A stretch of 64,000 bases of DNA from Beroe forskalii (lineage: Eukaryota; Ctenophora; Nuda; Beroida; Beroidae). The position numbers and the translations under genes are program-made. Shown in pieces: positions 1 through 13,110 of this stretch (the stretch's first letter is position 1; every line of letters begins with the position of its first letter). The DNA lies in contig WFMF01000422.1 in NCBI GenBank assembly GCA_011033025.1, forward strand, positions 94,224-158,223, given 5' to 3'. The notes beneath the pieces are model-generated. The model ran no database searches and was not told the DNA's origin. It saw nothing but the letters and a program-made list of their open reading frames with translations.

Positions 1-228
1 GAGGAGGGGGAGGGGGAGTGGGAGGAGCATGGTCTGCAAGTTACCCACTCCATGCTCCACTCGAGTACTGCTCTCTCAACGTCTGATTCCTCTTCTGAGT
101 ATTCAGTCTTCGCTGATACTATCCACTCGTCCTCGGACAGCGAACTGGTATTGACAAACTCTCTTATTTGCTTTGTTTTCGATCGGCTATTCGCTGTGTT
201 CGTATGCTCTTGCTCTTCACCCCGCGTC
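1..228. other. Unannotated leading edge
   Basis: The first 228 bases hold a short purine-rich start followed by mixed sequence with no supported gene. An open frame that begins here runs into the minisatellite and is a by-product of that repeat. Confidence 0.5.
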
Positions 229-2556
229 CATCACTCTCACCCCACCCCCGTCACTCTCACCCCCCCTCACTCTCACCCCCGTCACTCTCACCCCACCCCC
301 GTCACTCTCACCCCACCCCGTCACTCTCACCCCACCCCGTCACTCAACCCCCAGCATCACTCACCCCCCAGTCTCACTCTCACCCCACCCCCGTCACTCT
401 CACCCCACCCCGTCACTTCACCCCACCCCGTCACTCTCAACCCACCTCAATCTCACCCCCGTCACTCTCACCCCACCCCTGTCACTTCAGCCCACCCCGT
501 CACTCTCACCCCTCGTCACCCCACCCCTTCACTCACCCCACCCCCCATCACTCTCAACCCACCCCCTCTACTCTCAAGTCTCACCCCTCACTCTCACCCC
601 ACCCCCGGTGGGTCACCCCACTCCGTCACTCTCACCCCACCCCCCTCACTCTCACCCCACCCCCGTCACTCTCATCCCACCCCCGTCACTCTCCTCACCC
701 CACCCTGTCACTCTCACCCCACCCTGTCACTCTCACCCCACCCCTGTCACTCACCCCACCCCCTTCACTCTCGCCCCACCCCCCGTCACTCTCATCCCAC
801 CCCCTGTCACTCTCACCCCCCTCACTCTCACCCCACCCCTGTCACTACCACCCCCACCCGTCACTCTCACCCCACCCCTTCACTCTCACCCCACCCCCTT
901 CACTCTCAGCCCACCCCGTCACTCTCAGCCCACCCCGTCACTCTCACACCCTCGCTCTCACCCCACCCCCTTCACTCTCACCCCACCCCATCACTCTCAA
1001 CCCACCCCCTCACTCCCAAGTCTCACCCCCCCCACTTTCACCCCGGTACTCTCACCCCACTCCGTCACTCTCACCCCCCCCCCCTCTCACCCCACCCCCG
1101 TCACTCTCATCCCACCCCCGTCACTCTCACCCCACCCCTGTCACTTCATCCCACCCCGTCACTCTCACCCCACCCCGTCACTCTCACCCCACCCCTCACT
1201 CTCACCCCACCCCCGTCACTCATCCCACCCCCTCACTCTCACCCCACCCCGTCACTCTCATCCCACCCCCTGCCTGTCCTCACCCCACCCCGTCACTCTC
1301 ATCCCACTCCCGTCACTCTCACCCCACCCCGTCACTCTCACCCCACTCCCGTCACTCTCACCCCACCCCGTCACTCTCACCCCCTCGCTCACCCCCACCC
1401 CGTCACTCTCACCCCACCCCATTCACTCTCATCCCACCCCCGTCACTCTCACCCCACCCCGTCACTCTCACCCCATTCCCGTCACTTTCACCCCCACCCC
1501 ATCACTCTCACCCCACCCCGTCACTCTCACCCCACCCCGTCACTCATCCCACCCCCGTCACTCTCACCCCACCCCCTGTCACTCTTACCCCCACCCCCGT
1601 CACCCTCACCCCCCGTCACCCCTCACCCCACCCCCGTCACTCTCACCCCACCCCACCCCAGTCACTCTCATCCCCCCCCGCCACCCTCACCCCTCCCGTC
1701 ACCCTCACCCCACCCCGTCACTTTCACCCCACCCCCTGTCACCTTCACCCCACCCCCGTCACTCTCACCCCACCCCGTCACTCTCACCCCACCCCCATCA
1801 CTCACCCCGTCACTTTCACCCCACCCCGTCACTCTCCCACCCCACCCCCGTCACTCTCACCCCACCCCATCACTCTCACCCCACCCCCCGTCACTCTCAC
1901 CCAACCCCAGTCACTCTCACCCCACCCCAGTCACTCTCACCCCACCCCAGTCACTCTCACCCCACCCCCGTCACTCTCACCCCACCCCCATCACTCTCAC
2001 CCCACCCCCGTCACTCTCTCACCCCCACCCCTCACTCTCACCACAACCCCCGTCACTCTCACCCCACCCGTCACTCTCACCCCACCCCAGTCACTCTCAC
2101 CCCACCCCCTCACTCTCACCCCACCCCCTCACTCTCACCACAACCCCTGTCACTCTCACCCCACCCCCTCACTCTCATCCCACCCCCGTCACTCTCATCC
2201 CACCCCAGTCACTCTCACCCCACCCCGTCACTCTCACCCCCACTCCATTCACTCTCACCCCACCCCTCACTCTCACCCCCCCTCCCTCACCACAACCCCG
2301 TCACTCTCACCCCACCCCTCACTCTCATCCCACCCCTGTCACTCTCATCCCACCCCAGTCACTCTCACCCCACCCCCGTCACTCTCACCCCACCCCCGTC
2401 ACTCTCACCCCACCGTCACTCTCACCCCACCCCCTCACTCTCACCCCCACCCCGTCACTCTCACCCCACCCCCAGTCACTCTCACCCCACCCCTCACCCC
2501 ATCCCCGTCACTCTCACCCCACCCCTTTAATCTCATCCCACCCCCCTTCAGTCTCA
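229..2556. repeat. C-rich minisatellite, about 19-bp unit
   Basis: About 120 degenerate copies of a unit close to GTCACTCTCACCCCACCCC. Units vary from roughly 14 to 24 bp through changes in C-run length and loss of the CTCT part. The plus strand is almost pure pyrimidine plus A, so the minus strand is G-rich. All three forward frames stay open for over 2 kb only because the unit lacks stop codons. The translated His/Pro/Ser/Thr strings are not a protein gene. Confidence 0.95.
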
Positions 2557-4765
2557 CCATCATTGAAACCTTATTTTTTCCCTCCAATTGCGTTTTGTTT
2601 TTACAAAAAGGCAAATGAGAACCCCTTCATTCTTTCGGGTCGACAAAAATTATGGCGATGTGTATACTACCTTCAAGTTTACCTTTATTTCGTCCTGTAC
2701 TGGACCAGAATTGCTACTATCAACAATTTAGCTGGGTTATCGGCAATCGTCATTTCGGAATCGTGTATTCTGATATCATTAATCAAACCATTCCAGGAAT
2801 TGCGATGAGATATACGTTAATGATTTTTGCAGGAATACTCAGGGCTACTCATCAGGGTGTTTTGCTGAGTTATCAGTTGCAATGTTTGCAGATTAACCTG
2901 ACACCGGCCTGGGTGGGGATATTCTATCTCTATTGATGTCATGTCATGATGTCATGTTTCTGATGTTATATTTATAGGTGGAATGCTGGCGCAGATCAAC
3001 AATTGCAGATCACAAATTACTGATCTGTTTGCTCAGTTGCACATTGTCGATGACTTGTTAATGTCATATTGTATCCAATCAGTCTTGTAGGTTTACTCTC
3101 CAAAACAGTTAAATTCGTAAATAATTAGTATACCTGACACTCCTGGGTCAATATTTTCCTAGGTTTCAATCGATGAACTTCAATGAGAGATTAAGAGATT
3201 AGATCGCTGTAGTCACTGATAAGATAGTACATATTATAAAACGAATCTTAATACAATATCTGCATGTGGGTATGTAATCTCTCATAATCATGAAATCTCT
3301 AATTATACGTTATCATAATTGCCGGAAAAAATCGTGAAATTATTATTGGTCATAAAAAAATCCATCTCTCCATACACCCTATACGGCATGATCTAAACCA
3401 TCATGGGCACAAAAGGCGGCCATTTCAAGCAATGATAATTAAGTCCTTTCTATCTGCTCATCGTTTTCACGCCACTTCTAGACGTTCGAAAACATGCTCA
3501 TCCGTGCTCTCAGCTCTATGCTTCTATAGAAAGTCACCTGAGGTCTCTTATACCTCAAAACAACGACCGCTCATCTCACATGTCTTATTTTCTAGCTCTA
3601 AATAAGTTGTGAACACCTCTGTGTGATATTTGACTGTCCAAACAATCTCGATTACGTGCAGAATTCTAAGTTAAATTGTACTCTCTCGTATGATCTTCTT
3701 GCGTGTCACATTTGATAGTACGTGGTGAGTTTGTCGGAGTTTCGGAGTCCGTTACCCTCTCTCTCAGCAGATCACACACCTACACACACATACACACATA
3801 CTGCATACCTGCAGCCCCACTACGAGATGTACACAAGATTCGAATTACAATTATCTCGCAGTAACGAGTTGATAATTACAACTCTGTGCTGCAGAACTCT
3901 TCTATTGCTCCGGTTGTTACTTTTGCTATCCACTTTATGAATAGGCAAAACACTGGCTGATTCGACTCTTTTTCCACTGGTTTTTGGCTTTTGGTACAAT
4001 CATTTGCAATCTGTTTCACGACTTTGGCAATAAAAAAACACAGTTTTTCAACCACTTGTCGTAATAATTTTCAATAGGAACACCGTTCTTTACTTTAAAT
4101 GTGCAGTCACGTGATATGATATCACCCAATATAAGCAGATTATTCACCCAATAGATGCAGATTATTCAATTAAAAGAAGCATTTTATTCACTTCTTGTCG
4201 TTACACAATTCACACAACCTCGGTATTGTAATTGACAGTATTGCAGAATGGATTTGATGGATTTAATGTCGCCGGGGGCTTCATGCCTCATATTCATGTC
4301 TTTATCCGCCGTCTTCGTGCCATTGTGTCTATTGTTATTCAAAAAAAGGGTGAGTTCAAGCCAGGTTCCACATTTTTGACATCCAAAAATTCAATATCGA
4401 ATTCCTATTGTAGTATTGTGCATTATGGATCATTAGATTAAACCAGGCCAAGAAGTAAGGAATAAAAACTGCGGGGACTGAAAAGTACCCCTTGAAAATT
4501 GACAGATTTGATCAATTGCAATTTGGAATAAAATTGCGAATTACTTAATGATTTTGGTGCCGGTAAGAATAATTTAGTCGTTGGCAGGTAGGTCGGTAAA
4601 AAAAAGGTAAGTAGGTTATCAAATAGGTCGGTTGATAGGTATCATTCAGAGTATTTGTCTCTATTAAACATTAATTCATTAAAGTAACCAAACCTTTTAG
4701 ACTCCGTAATCTTCGGTGATCAGAGATTGTGCCCAGTTATAACACCTAACATTGACATAATTCAG
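2557..4765. other. Intergenic, no supported gene
   Basis: AT-rich sequence with only short chance open frames. None shows domain-like composition or paired splice sites that I could defend. Confidence 0.5.
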
Positions 4766-5219
4766 GTTGAAGATTTGAACTCTAACAAGGATTCGTCGGG
4801 ATTTGAGGAGAAAGAGAATGAGAAAGAAGACCCCAACAAGGGAAAAGTGAGTTGCTCTTTCGGTTTTTCTGTGTCTTTCTGTTTAATGAATTAATTGTTG
4901 GTTCGTCGAATTTTCCTCTGTATTTGAGTTTCATTGTGTCTGTTTTGGTCAGTGTCTGTACTGTCTGTTTCTATTTTTATGTCGGTCCGGGTCACTTTTC
5001 TGACTTCTTTTCTTATGTTTTGTCTGTGGTACTACAACCATTCTTATTGAAATCGCATCATTTTCAATAAACTGTTCAAATTGCTGCAGTATAGTTTTCT
5101 TGTTTGACTTTTTCCAGCCTCCTATGATTTCTGATGATGAAATGTACTCAGCAAATTGTACTCTAATTTCTCACAAAACTCGGATATACTGGCGTCCTAT
5201 AGAGTTTCAGTGCTACTAA
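4766..5219 (+). CDS. Candidate two-exon 3' end of an unrecognised gene
   Basis: Two possible coding exons in matching phase. The first, 4766-4846, follows ATTCAG and ends AAA|GTGAGT. It encodes 27 acidic and lysine-rich residues including EEKENEKEDPNKGK. The second, 5118-5219, follows a TTTTTCCAG acceptor, begins PPMISDDEMY and ends at TAA 5217-5219. Both splice sites are strong and the junction is phase 0. An AATAAA at 5066 lies in the intron and could serve an alternative transcript end. I found no convincing upstream exon or start codon and do not recognise the product. It could be a chance pairing. Confidence 0.35.
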
Positions 5220-6898
5220 ACTTGAGATTATGATGTGTACCATTAGAAGATATTCTTGATATACAGTAGACAGTAGACTAGATGTACAGGAGCGCGGGAA
5301 ACATGCCAATCATTGTATGTTGCTGTTGATATTGTGCCTTGATTGGGAATTTAATTTGCTGCTCGATTTTATCTGTCTACGTCATTTGTCAACCACATTC
5401 TCTTTTTATCTACCATACGTCGCCTAATGTACGTAATTGAGACTCAATTTGAGTGCTCTTTCAAAAGTCATCACACAACTCGTCTATAATCAGAATCAGC
5501 GAATCTTTGTTCTTTCACTTTTACTTGGAATTGAAAGTGAAAGTTTCAATTTTAGGATAATTTAAGCGAAAGTACCAAATTGCACACATTGGCCCAATGA
5601 ATCAGTGTCATTGGAGAATAAGTTGTTATCAAAAAAGGAAGCATGACACATGAGGTCATTTCTATGCGAGTATGGTGAAATTCAATACCAGTATTTGATC
5701 CCAAAAACATTCCGGCCTCGCTCTCTGTTTGGACGAGATTTTCAAAGTATGCCTTTTTGGAGCGCTTCTTGTTCTTTCTCTTGATAGTTTTGTCATATGA
5801 TGAGCATAATTTAGCAGCACTTACTTACTGAGTTTGCCGTTTGTCTTGATTTGTTGGTCTGTTTTGTGGTCATACGAGCAAGTCCGTGATACTTCACTCA
5901 TCAGTAGTTCTTCAAGGAACCTTGAGTGAAACTAGAGCTACGGTCGGTGGTTAATGTGATCAGCAATGAGGATAAATGCATTGGCTATGGTCGACTTTTT
6001 CTGGGCAATTCGTGAACCTGTTCTAGTAGAATTCTCATGAGCTACATTTACATGGGGGTCCTCTTCATTTTTGTCATCGATTTCCCAGTAATCCTCTCTG
6101 TCGACTTGTGGATCTCATTATGTCTGCTTGATATCGCATTCTAAGTTTTAGGACGTTATTATCACAGAGCAAAGTAGGTAACAGATCACGCCCAATCACC
6201 TGCTTGATTGGATGAGCGTGTGCAGATTCTCTTAGAAATTCGTTGGAGCGTTCCCTGGGGCACGCGCCGCATGCGCGGCATGTAGGGCTAGGATCATGAA
6301 TACATCTACTCGGCAATTCCGTTGCTTGAATCATGACGTAAGCTGCAATACACTGCGATTTCATCTGTAACTTAACACCCGAAAGGGTGTGTGATGAACA
6401 ATAACCGTCTTAACACCACTCATACTATATACACTGGAATGTGACAATGTTGAAAATCCTAATCGAGTTGTACACGGATAATCGAATTTACCGATCTTAC
6501 CGATCATCGTTTGTCTGGCAGATATGTGTGCAGCTATGAGAGCTGTATAAAACATCATTATTCTCTCTCTCCCTCCATCATTCATCGTAATTAACTAATC
6601 CCTCATTAGATCGTAAGGCTGTTGCTGCTGCTGCTGCCGCAAGTACACACCAAGATGTGCGCATGTTCATATGTGACATTTGTGACGGTGCTGTACTTTC
6701 GTCTCCTTTCGTCGCTCTTTTCACCCGTTTTATTGTCCATTGTAGGTACCCTGGAAATAATCAGTTCACTATTCTAAACCAAGATGATGACGTCACTCTC
6801 AACCGTTAATGATTAAAGGGGGTTAATTGAAGTACACGCGCGGCCTCAAGAGGAAAAACTGAGCATCTTTCTATGCTTGTCAAAACCAGCATTGACCA
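5220..6898. other. Intergenic, no supported gene
   Basis: Nothing supportable beyond a short CTG trinucleotide run near 6620-6637. Short minus-strand open frames at 6074-6585 have no recognisable features. Confidence 0.5.
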
Positions 6899-8180
6899 TT
6901 AGGCAAAGCATACCATCTCTAGGGCTCTGGGCTGCCCAAAGATAGAGTTGGTTTCATGATCTCCTACACTCAGTTTTTTTTTATAAGAAACTTATTGAAA
7001 TCCTAGGCTACAAGTTTCTTATTTTTTCACGATTTTGAGCCTAAAAGTTTCTTAATCGGTTTCTTAATTCTACATACCATACAGCAAAATTTTTGTGAAA
7101 TTTCCAATAGTTGGTGATTAAAATCGAACCTTTTGATATTTTCAGGTAAATTATACACTTTTAAGCATGTATTTCAAGAAATTTGTGCAAATGTTTACAA
7201 TAATGTTCAGGGATCTTCATCAATTAATGTTCCTCCAAAAAAGTTCGCGAAATTTGAAATTTAGATAATATCTAAATCCTATAAAGATTTAGCCGAGCCC
7301 ATTGCTTGGAACTTTTGGAAATAATTATGGAACTGTAATAGTGTCCTGTCTCAACAACAATTTCTAAATTTCTGTTTAGAGCTTTAGTATCAGACATGTT
7401 ACTTTAAACCGACAAATAATGAAAGATTCATTTCCATTATGAACAATGATCACATATTCAGTGTAATACTGTAATAGAAATCCAAGAGAAGTACTAGATT
7501 AGTTTCAGAATGTTTACAATCGAAAAGTGGGGGTCTGGGGGTGCAGCCCCCAGAAGCCAGACGTTTCATGTTAAAAGAATTTCAGTTGCAATAGGATTTT
7601 ATACAAAAATTTCAAAATTCTAGGCTAGAAGTTTCTTAATTTCTTAATTGTTAATCAGGGAAGTTTCTTAATTTTTCCGAAATTCTAGGCTAAGTTTCTT
7701 AAATTTTCGAAAATCCTAGGCTAAGTTTCTTATAGACAGTTTCTTATTAAAAAAACTGAGTGTATCCTACAACGGATAATCTCTAGGGCTACCCAGAGAT
7801 GGAGTTGGTCGCATGATCTCCTATCTTACAACGTATTATCTCTAGGGCTACCCAGAGATCGAGTTGGTTGCATGATCTCCTATCTTACAACAGATTATCT
7901 CTAGGGCTACCCAGATATAGAGTTGGTTTCATGATCTCCTATCTTACAACGGATTATCTCTAGGGCTAACCAAAGATGGAATTGGTCGCCTGATCTCCTA
8001 TCTTACAACTGATTATCTCTAGGGCTGCCCAAAGATAGAGTTGGTCACAGATCTCCTATCCTACAGCAGATTATCTCTAGGGCTGCCCAGAGATGGAGTT
8101 GGTCGCATGATCTCCTATCTTACAACGTATTATCTCTAGGGATACCCAGAGATCGAGTTGGTTGCTTGATCTCCGATCCT
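6899..8180. repeat. 59-bp tandem array interrupted by an insertion
   Basis: Roughly eight copies of a unit of about 59 bp carrying ATCTCTAGGGCT, then CCCAGAGAT, GAGTTGGT and GATCTCCTATC. One copy lies at 6914-6966 and the rest at 7763-8180. The gap is filled by the inverted-repeat element at 6967-7762. Removing that element and one TA restores the array sequence exactly. Confidence 0.85.
6967..7762. mobile_element. 796-bp MITE with TIRs and TA target duplication
   Basis: The left end reads CACTCAGTTTTTTT and the right end is its inverse, AAAAAAACTGAGTG, giving terminal inverted repeats of about 25 bp that include ATAAGAAACT. Subterminal blocks with TCCTAGGCTA and AAGTTTCTTA recur near both ends. 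The element is flanked by TA on both sides (6965-6966 and 7763-7764). TA duplication is typical of the Tc1/mariner group, so a nonautonomous member of that group is likely. No transposase frame is present. The interrupted array gives a clear empty-site reconstruction. Confidence 0.8.
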
Positions 8181-8339
8181 AGCTGCCTATTTATTATTGT
8201 GATTTAGATTATAAAGGCTAATTCTCACACTGAATCAAGTATAATATGTTTTTGACATCTCCGAGCGGCAGTATTCCCTCTCTTATGTAGTTACACAATA
8301 CCCGAGAAGGAGCTGTTCTCCTTTGTCCTGGTTGGTGGA

Positions 8340-8440
8340 GCTGGTAGGCTCCCTGCCACGTGATTGGTTCGTTTAGCTGAGTCCTCTACGGTGATTGGTC
8401 GAGGTAAATCCTCCCACGTGACATCACGATAAATAGGTAG
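8340..8440. promoter_or_regulatory. Possible promoter-like cluster (CCAAT and E-box motifs)
   Basis: Two inverted CCAAT boxes (GATTGGT near 8362 and 8392), two CACGTG E-boxes (8357-8362 and 8415-8420) and a TGACATCACG half-palindrome fall within 100 bp, followed by ATAAATA. I see no gene clearly starting here, so this is a weak candidate. Confidence 0.25.
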
Positions 8441-8814
8441 AGAGAGCGTGATTTAAAGAGTTTAAATATAAGTATTATTTGTTGGGGTGCACCAGTATGT
8501 GAATTAGAGAGAGGGAGTTAGGGAGGAGAGAGGGAGAGTGTTTTTCATTGGCGAGGCTTTATTACACCGCCTCGTCAGTTTCTTCTGGAATCGCAGGCTG
8601 TGCAGTTATTTAAAAGTAGCTCTTTCTGATTCTTTTTCATATCCCTTTTTGATTCTTTGTGACTTTTCAAGACATTCCGAAAAAAGAAAGTAGTAAACAA
8701 TTTAATCGAGCAATCACTTTCACCTGTACCAAGTTATCGAATTCTTAATGAGTTCTGCAAAAAAGATTGATTCTCAACTTTGCATTATTTAGATTTGGTG
8801 TCCTATTTCCGTAC

Positions 8815-8995
8815 AAGCTGATGTCAATTTCATCTATTAGTAGTCAATAGTTTCAAACGTTTACCCTAAACTGATGTCAATTTCACGTAGCAGTCGATAG
8901 TTTCAAACTTTGACCCTCAACTGATGTCAATCAAATGCATCAGTCGAATGTTTCAAACTTTTTAACTTTTACCCTAAACTGATGTCGATGTTTTG
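8815..8995. repeat. Degenerate tandem repeat, about 58-bp unit
   Basis: Three to four copies of a block with CTGATGTCAAT, then CAGTCGATAGTTTCAAAC, then TTTACCCTAAA. Copies differ by small indels. No coding or RNA role is evident. Confidence 0.7.
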
Positions 8996-9078
8996 CTACA
9001 TGAGAAGCACATTGGAGATACACCGTACTATCTTGATTCTTGATGACTTCATAAAAATTACGAATCACTCCATAGATT

Positions 9079-9133
9079 CATGAATGTACAAAATGTATGC
9101 TGGCGCATGAATGTACAAAATCTATGCTGGCGC
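9079..9133. repeat. 27-bp perfect-but-one direct duplication
   Basis: CATGAATGTACAAAAT followed by G or C and then TATGCTGGCG occurs twice head to tail, with one mismatch. Confidence 0.8.
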
Positions 9134-9638
9134 AATTTCAAGTGTGCTGGTACACTTTCGTCACCGTTATTATTATCATCAGTATTGGAATGTTTCTACA
9201 GTGTTTATGGAGTGTTCTGTAAATACCATGACTTTATGTTGATCACTTAGTTCTCCTAACTATTAGATTATGGGTTCTCATGCATATTCCAGCAGGAAGT
9301 GTTCACATTGTTGTTTTTGTTTAAAGGGACCGTCATTGTTTTCTCTGCCAAACCTTCTTCCGGGAAATTTTACGTCAATTTTGCCTTATTGATCAAGATC
9401 CAGAGTAAACCATATTAATATGGAAAGAGGAATAGAAAATCTATAATTTCATGCCTCCAAAACTATCGTCCATTACATCAAATTAAATCCATTCGAATTT
9501 CCCCTCCGAGAGGGTCAATAGGGCGCGTATCAAGAGCCCGCTACAGTGTAACTACAGCTTTAATTGTTAATGCGTCGCGTAATGGGGTGTAATTGGATTT
9601 CCCCACATGCTAGGGTCATTAGCGTACACGGGGGCGAT

Positions 9639-9725
9639 ATGTATGCATGTATGTATGTATGTATATTGTATATTGTATGTATGTATGTTTGTATGTTTGT
9701 ATGTTTGTATGTATGTATGTATGTA
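9639..9725. repeat. ATGT microsatellite
   Basis: An imperfect (TATG)n run with interspersed TTTG and ATTG variants. Open frames on both strands across it are composition artefacts. Confidence 0.9.
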
Positions 9726-10004
9726 GAGGCTCTGATGACGTCACAGACCCCCATGTGTATTATGAAGAGAATCTTGTGTGTACTCGCCGTGATCTCCGTT
9801 GTTTAGCTCTCTCCTTGCCTCTCTCCCCCGCTCCAAAGGGGGCTAATCGTTTCCCTTTACAATACACCTGATGCTGCGGGGTCTCTGTGCCTTGCTCTCT
9901 CTTACCTTCCGTGTCTGTTGCATGTGTGTACAGGATATGACGTGCCAGCTTTCCTTGACGACTTCCTGGCAGTCGAGAATTGTATCCTCGTTCTTTTTTT
10001 ATCA

Positions 10005-10327
10005 CTCTATCACTCACTTATTCACTCATTCAATAACTCACTCACTCAATCGGTCCCTTAATCACTCACTCAATAACTCACTCACTCAATCGGTCCCTTA
10101 ATCACTCACTAACTCACTCAATCACTCACTCACCCACTCATCCACTCGGTAACTCACCCACTTACTCACTCACTCACTCTCTAACTCAGTCACTCACTCA
10201 CTCACTCACTCACTCACTCACCCACTCACTCACTCACTCACTCACTCACTCACTCACTCACTCACTCACTCACTCACTCACTCACTCACTCACTCACTCA
10301 CTCACTCACTCACTCACTCACTCACTG
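10005..10327. repeat. ACTC tetranucleotide array
   Basis: It begins degenerate and includes a block of about 46 bp with AATCGGTCCCTTAATC that is duplicated at 10031-10115. It becomes an almost perfect (CACT)n run from about 10190 to 10325. Confidence 0.95.
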
Positions 10328-11368
10328 TCTGACTTACCCACAAACTCATAATTAAAAGTAGATCTCACCTAGGTTCATGGTGACGCAATTATCAATCCTG
10401 ATTTCTGATCATTAGATGATTGTATACACATTATACATTGTACACACTATACATTGTGTATAGCAATCACCGCGCAATTACCGCTCCTTACATCCACTTT
10501 AAATGCTTTGAAGTGACCTGAGTACACCAATGGATTTTGTCATGCCATTAGGAGACCAGCTTTTAATGTACTCGGTGCATTAACGGATTGCATGTTCGTG
10601 TACGTAGTACTGCTGCGTGATTCTCTTTACTCTCAGCTCCCACCAGACTCAGCTCTGAGCCTCTGAGTTACAAGACTCAGCTCTGAGTCTCCGTTCCCAG
10701 TCTCCACTCTCTGATTCTCCACTGACCGCATTACTTTCAACACCCGATCGTTTACACCTGAACTGGAAGGAGCCACTGTGCTCTCAGCGATTTGTTTTTA
10801 TCGAAGAAATGGTCAATTTGTAAAGTTCAATTGTTTGTATTCTCAGTACTTTATTTTCTTCAAGCGTCTTATCTCCTCCCTTTTGATATTTTGCTCTGGA
10901 ATAAGTTCGAATAAGACTTCACGCTTGAGTGAGGTAGTGTGGTGATGTAATCTCTCCAATTAATCACCACAACACACCCTCATGTTCCACTACGGTGGAT
11001 TGTGATGTCTTTATCAGGGTAAATAACGGTGATAACACCAACCTGTCTGTTCCTCGTGTAGGGGTGGTACATCTGTTGCAGAATATCAAATCACATAGTC
11101 CAAAGCGTTGCAGCTGGGGCGCTGTGTCTTGTTTATGATTTCATATTCCAATTCCTCTGTTACTCATTCTTGTAGCTTGCTCCCACCCGCTTTTCTGCCC
11201 GATATTTGCTGTTTTCTATAATATAGAACACTTCTCTACTTTCCATGTAGTAGCTGGCTAGCCGAGTATAGAAGTTGCTTATCATCTCTTCATTGATTTA
11301 GGAACTAGTCCAAGAATTTATAGTATAAGCATCTTTCATGAATTTCTACTCAAATCAAATGTGTACGA
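10328..11368. other. Intergenic, no supported gene
   Basis: Mixed sequence with short internal repeats of GACTCAGCTCTGAG near 10645-10695. No gene, RNA or element could be supported. Confidence 0.5.
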
Positions 11369-13110
11369 TTTTTTTTTTATTTCAAAATTCAAATTTTACA
11401 TGAAATATATTTTACAATGTCATTCAGGTTAAAACATTCTGTCTTTCCTACTTAGCCAAAATAGCACAGTAAAATATATATCAAGTGCAAAATCTGGGCT
11501 AAACTCCCAACACAGCGTTAACCATTATTACAGGGAGGCCCGTCATAAACATCAATCAATATATATGTTATAGAATAAATAATAACAATATTAATAAATA
11601 ATTATGTCATCTGATAAAATTAAATCACAAACTCACAAATTTTGTAAATTAACCAAAATTGAAATAATATGGTTGTCAATTGTAATCATATATTGGTATT
11701 TGAATTGTCACTTTTAAACAGACCTAGACCACAACTTACTTTTCTGCATCAAGACCATCATTTCGAAAAATACGAATTTAGAAAATTTCGTGAGTAAGGG
11801 TATGTTTGCTCTTGCCTTATGACTTAATAACCATCCAGTTCCTAGACCGAACCAATTAAATTAATCGGGCCAATCTAGATCTGCTTTCCAGAGGAAAGTT
11901 TTGAGTTGTGATTTAAAGGTGGATATGCTTTTAGCTTGCCTGATACTATAGGGGATTTTGTTCCATATGACCATTGTTCTACAGAAAAATGAATTCCTAA
12001 AGTTGTCACAATTAAGCCTTATGGTACATTTTAATCTCGAACAATCCTCTTTGCTTACAATATCATTTGTACTTCTGGTGCTCCTCACTTCAGTATGTTT
12101 AATGATATGAAAGCCTTCTGGTAAGGTGATGGGGATGAGAGAGTGTATGATTTTGAACATCATGATTAGGTCAGTTATGATAAATTTGTGTTTTATTGGA
12201 GGGATATTCAGGGTTTTCAGTTTATTGTAGTATTCAGTATCACAGATATGGTCATGGGGACGGCCTTCAATCCACTTAACGGCCCGTTTTTGGATGGCTT
12301 CAAAACCACTGAGCTGGTTGTAGCTAACTGGATGCCAAATGATAGAGCAATGCTCAAATAGAGACCTAACAAGTGTAAGGTAAATGTTCTTTTGTCTTTT
12401 ATCACATGTGAAATGACAAATACGTGTTACAAGTCCTAGACGGAGTTCGCTTTTAGATAATAGACTAGTGCATTGTTCTGACCATAAAAGTCTAGAGTTT
12501 ACTGTGATTCCCAAGTCTACCTGGGATGCAACATAATCTATGTAAGTATTGTGAAGTTTGTACTGGAAGATTGTACATGGTAGATTATGGAGTATGTTTC
12601 TTTGGTTTGTTACAGCTAGAGCTTTACATTTCGAAGGATGGAACTTCATCTTGTTTAGTACAGACCAGTTATGAAGATTATCTATGTCAGCTTGTAGAGC
12701 AAAATGATCAGCCGATATCTCAATTTCTCTCCAGATTTTCGTATCATCTGCATAAAGGGCGATGTTGGTTTCAGGGCTTATACAGTTGAACATGTCATTA
12801 ATAAACAAAACAAAAAGCAAAGGGCCTAGAATAGAACCTTGGGGTACTCCTGAGTTAATTGGCAACTGAGTGGACAGTGATCCACCAATTACTACCTGTT
12901 GTTTCCTATCCTTCAAATATGCACGAATAAATCTGAGCATGGGTCCATTTATATTAAAATTATCCTTTAGTTTATGCAATATCAAGTCATGTGAGACACT
13001 GTCAAAAGCTTTGGCTAGTCAAAGTAAATAATATCAGTTTTAGATTTATTGTTTAGGGATAACGAATATTGTGATAAATGGGACCATTGAAAAGAATGGC
13101 AATTTTGTGA
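11369..13110 (-). mobile_element. 5'-truncated CR1/L2-type LINE
   Basis: A non-LTR retrotransposon fragment read on the minus strand. Its 3' end is at about 11369, where the minus strand shows GAAATAAAAAAAAATC, a polyadenylation-like signal and short A tail. The untranslated part contains GGGCCTCCCTGTAATAATGG, similar to the 3' regions of CR1/L2-like elements. The reverse transcriptase region lies at 11861-13080. The element stops near 13110 with no endonuclease domain, so it is a 5'-truncated dead copy. Confidence 0.85.
11861..13080 (-). pseudogene. LINE reverse transcriptase, C-terminal part, frameshifted
   Basis: The minus-strand frame carries the hallmarks of non-LTR reverse transcriptase in order: AKAFDSVSHDL, then GVPQGSILGPLLFVLFIND, then the catalytic box YADDTKIW, followed by a C-terminal thumb-like segment ending KTFLWKADLDWPD. 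The open stretch starts mid-protein with a non-ATG codon. Upstream, at about 13015-13020, the sense of DIIYFDL continues in another frame, so one base has been lost before AKAFD. The endonuclease half is absent. An unrelated plus-strand frame at 12526-12789 is antisense noise. Confidence 0.85.

Noticed and set aside
52..2808. A 918-residue open frame and two other long frames, His/Pro/Ser-rich
   Set aside because: They are translations of the C-rich minisatellite in all three frames. The unit has no stop codon, and the protein has no domain structure.
4232..4441. 69-residue plus-strand frame
   Set aside because: No recognisable motif, no splice context and AT-rich surroundings.
12526..12789. 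Plus-strand 87-residue frame
   Set aside because: Antisense to the LINE reverse transcriptase, with no features of its own.
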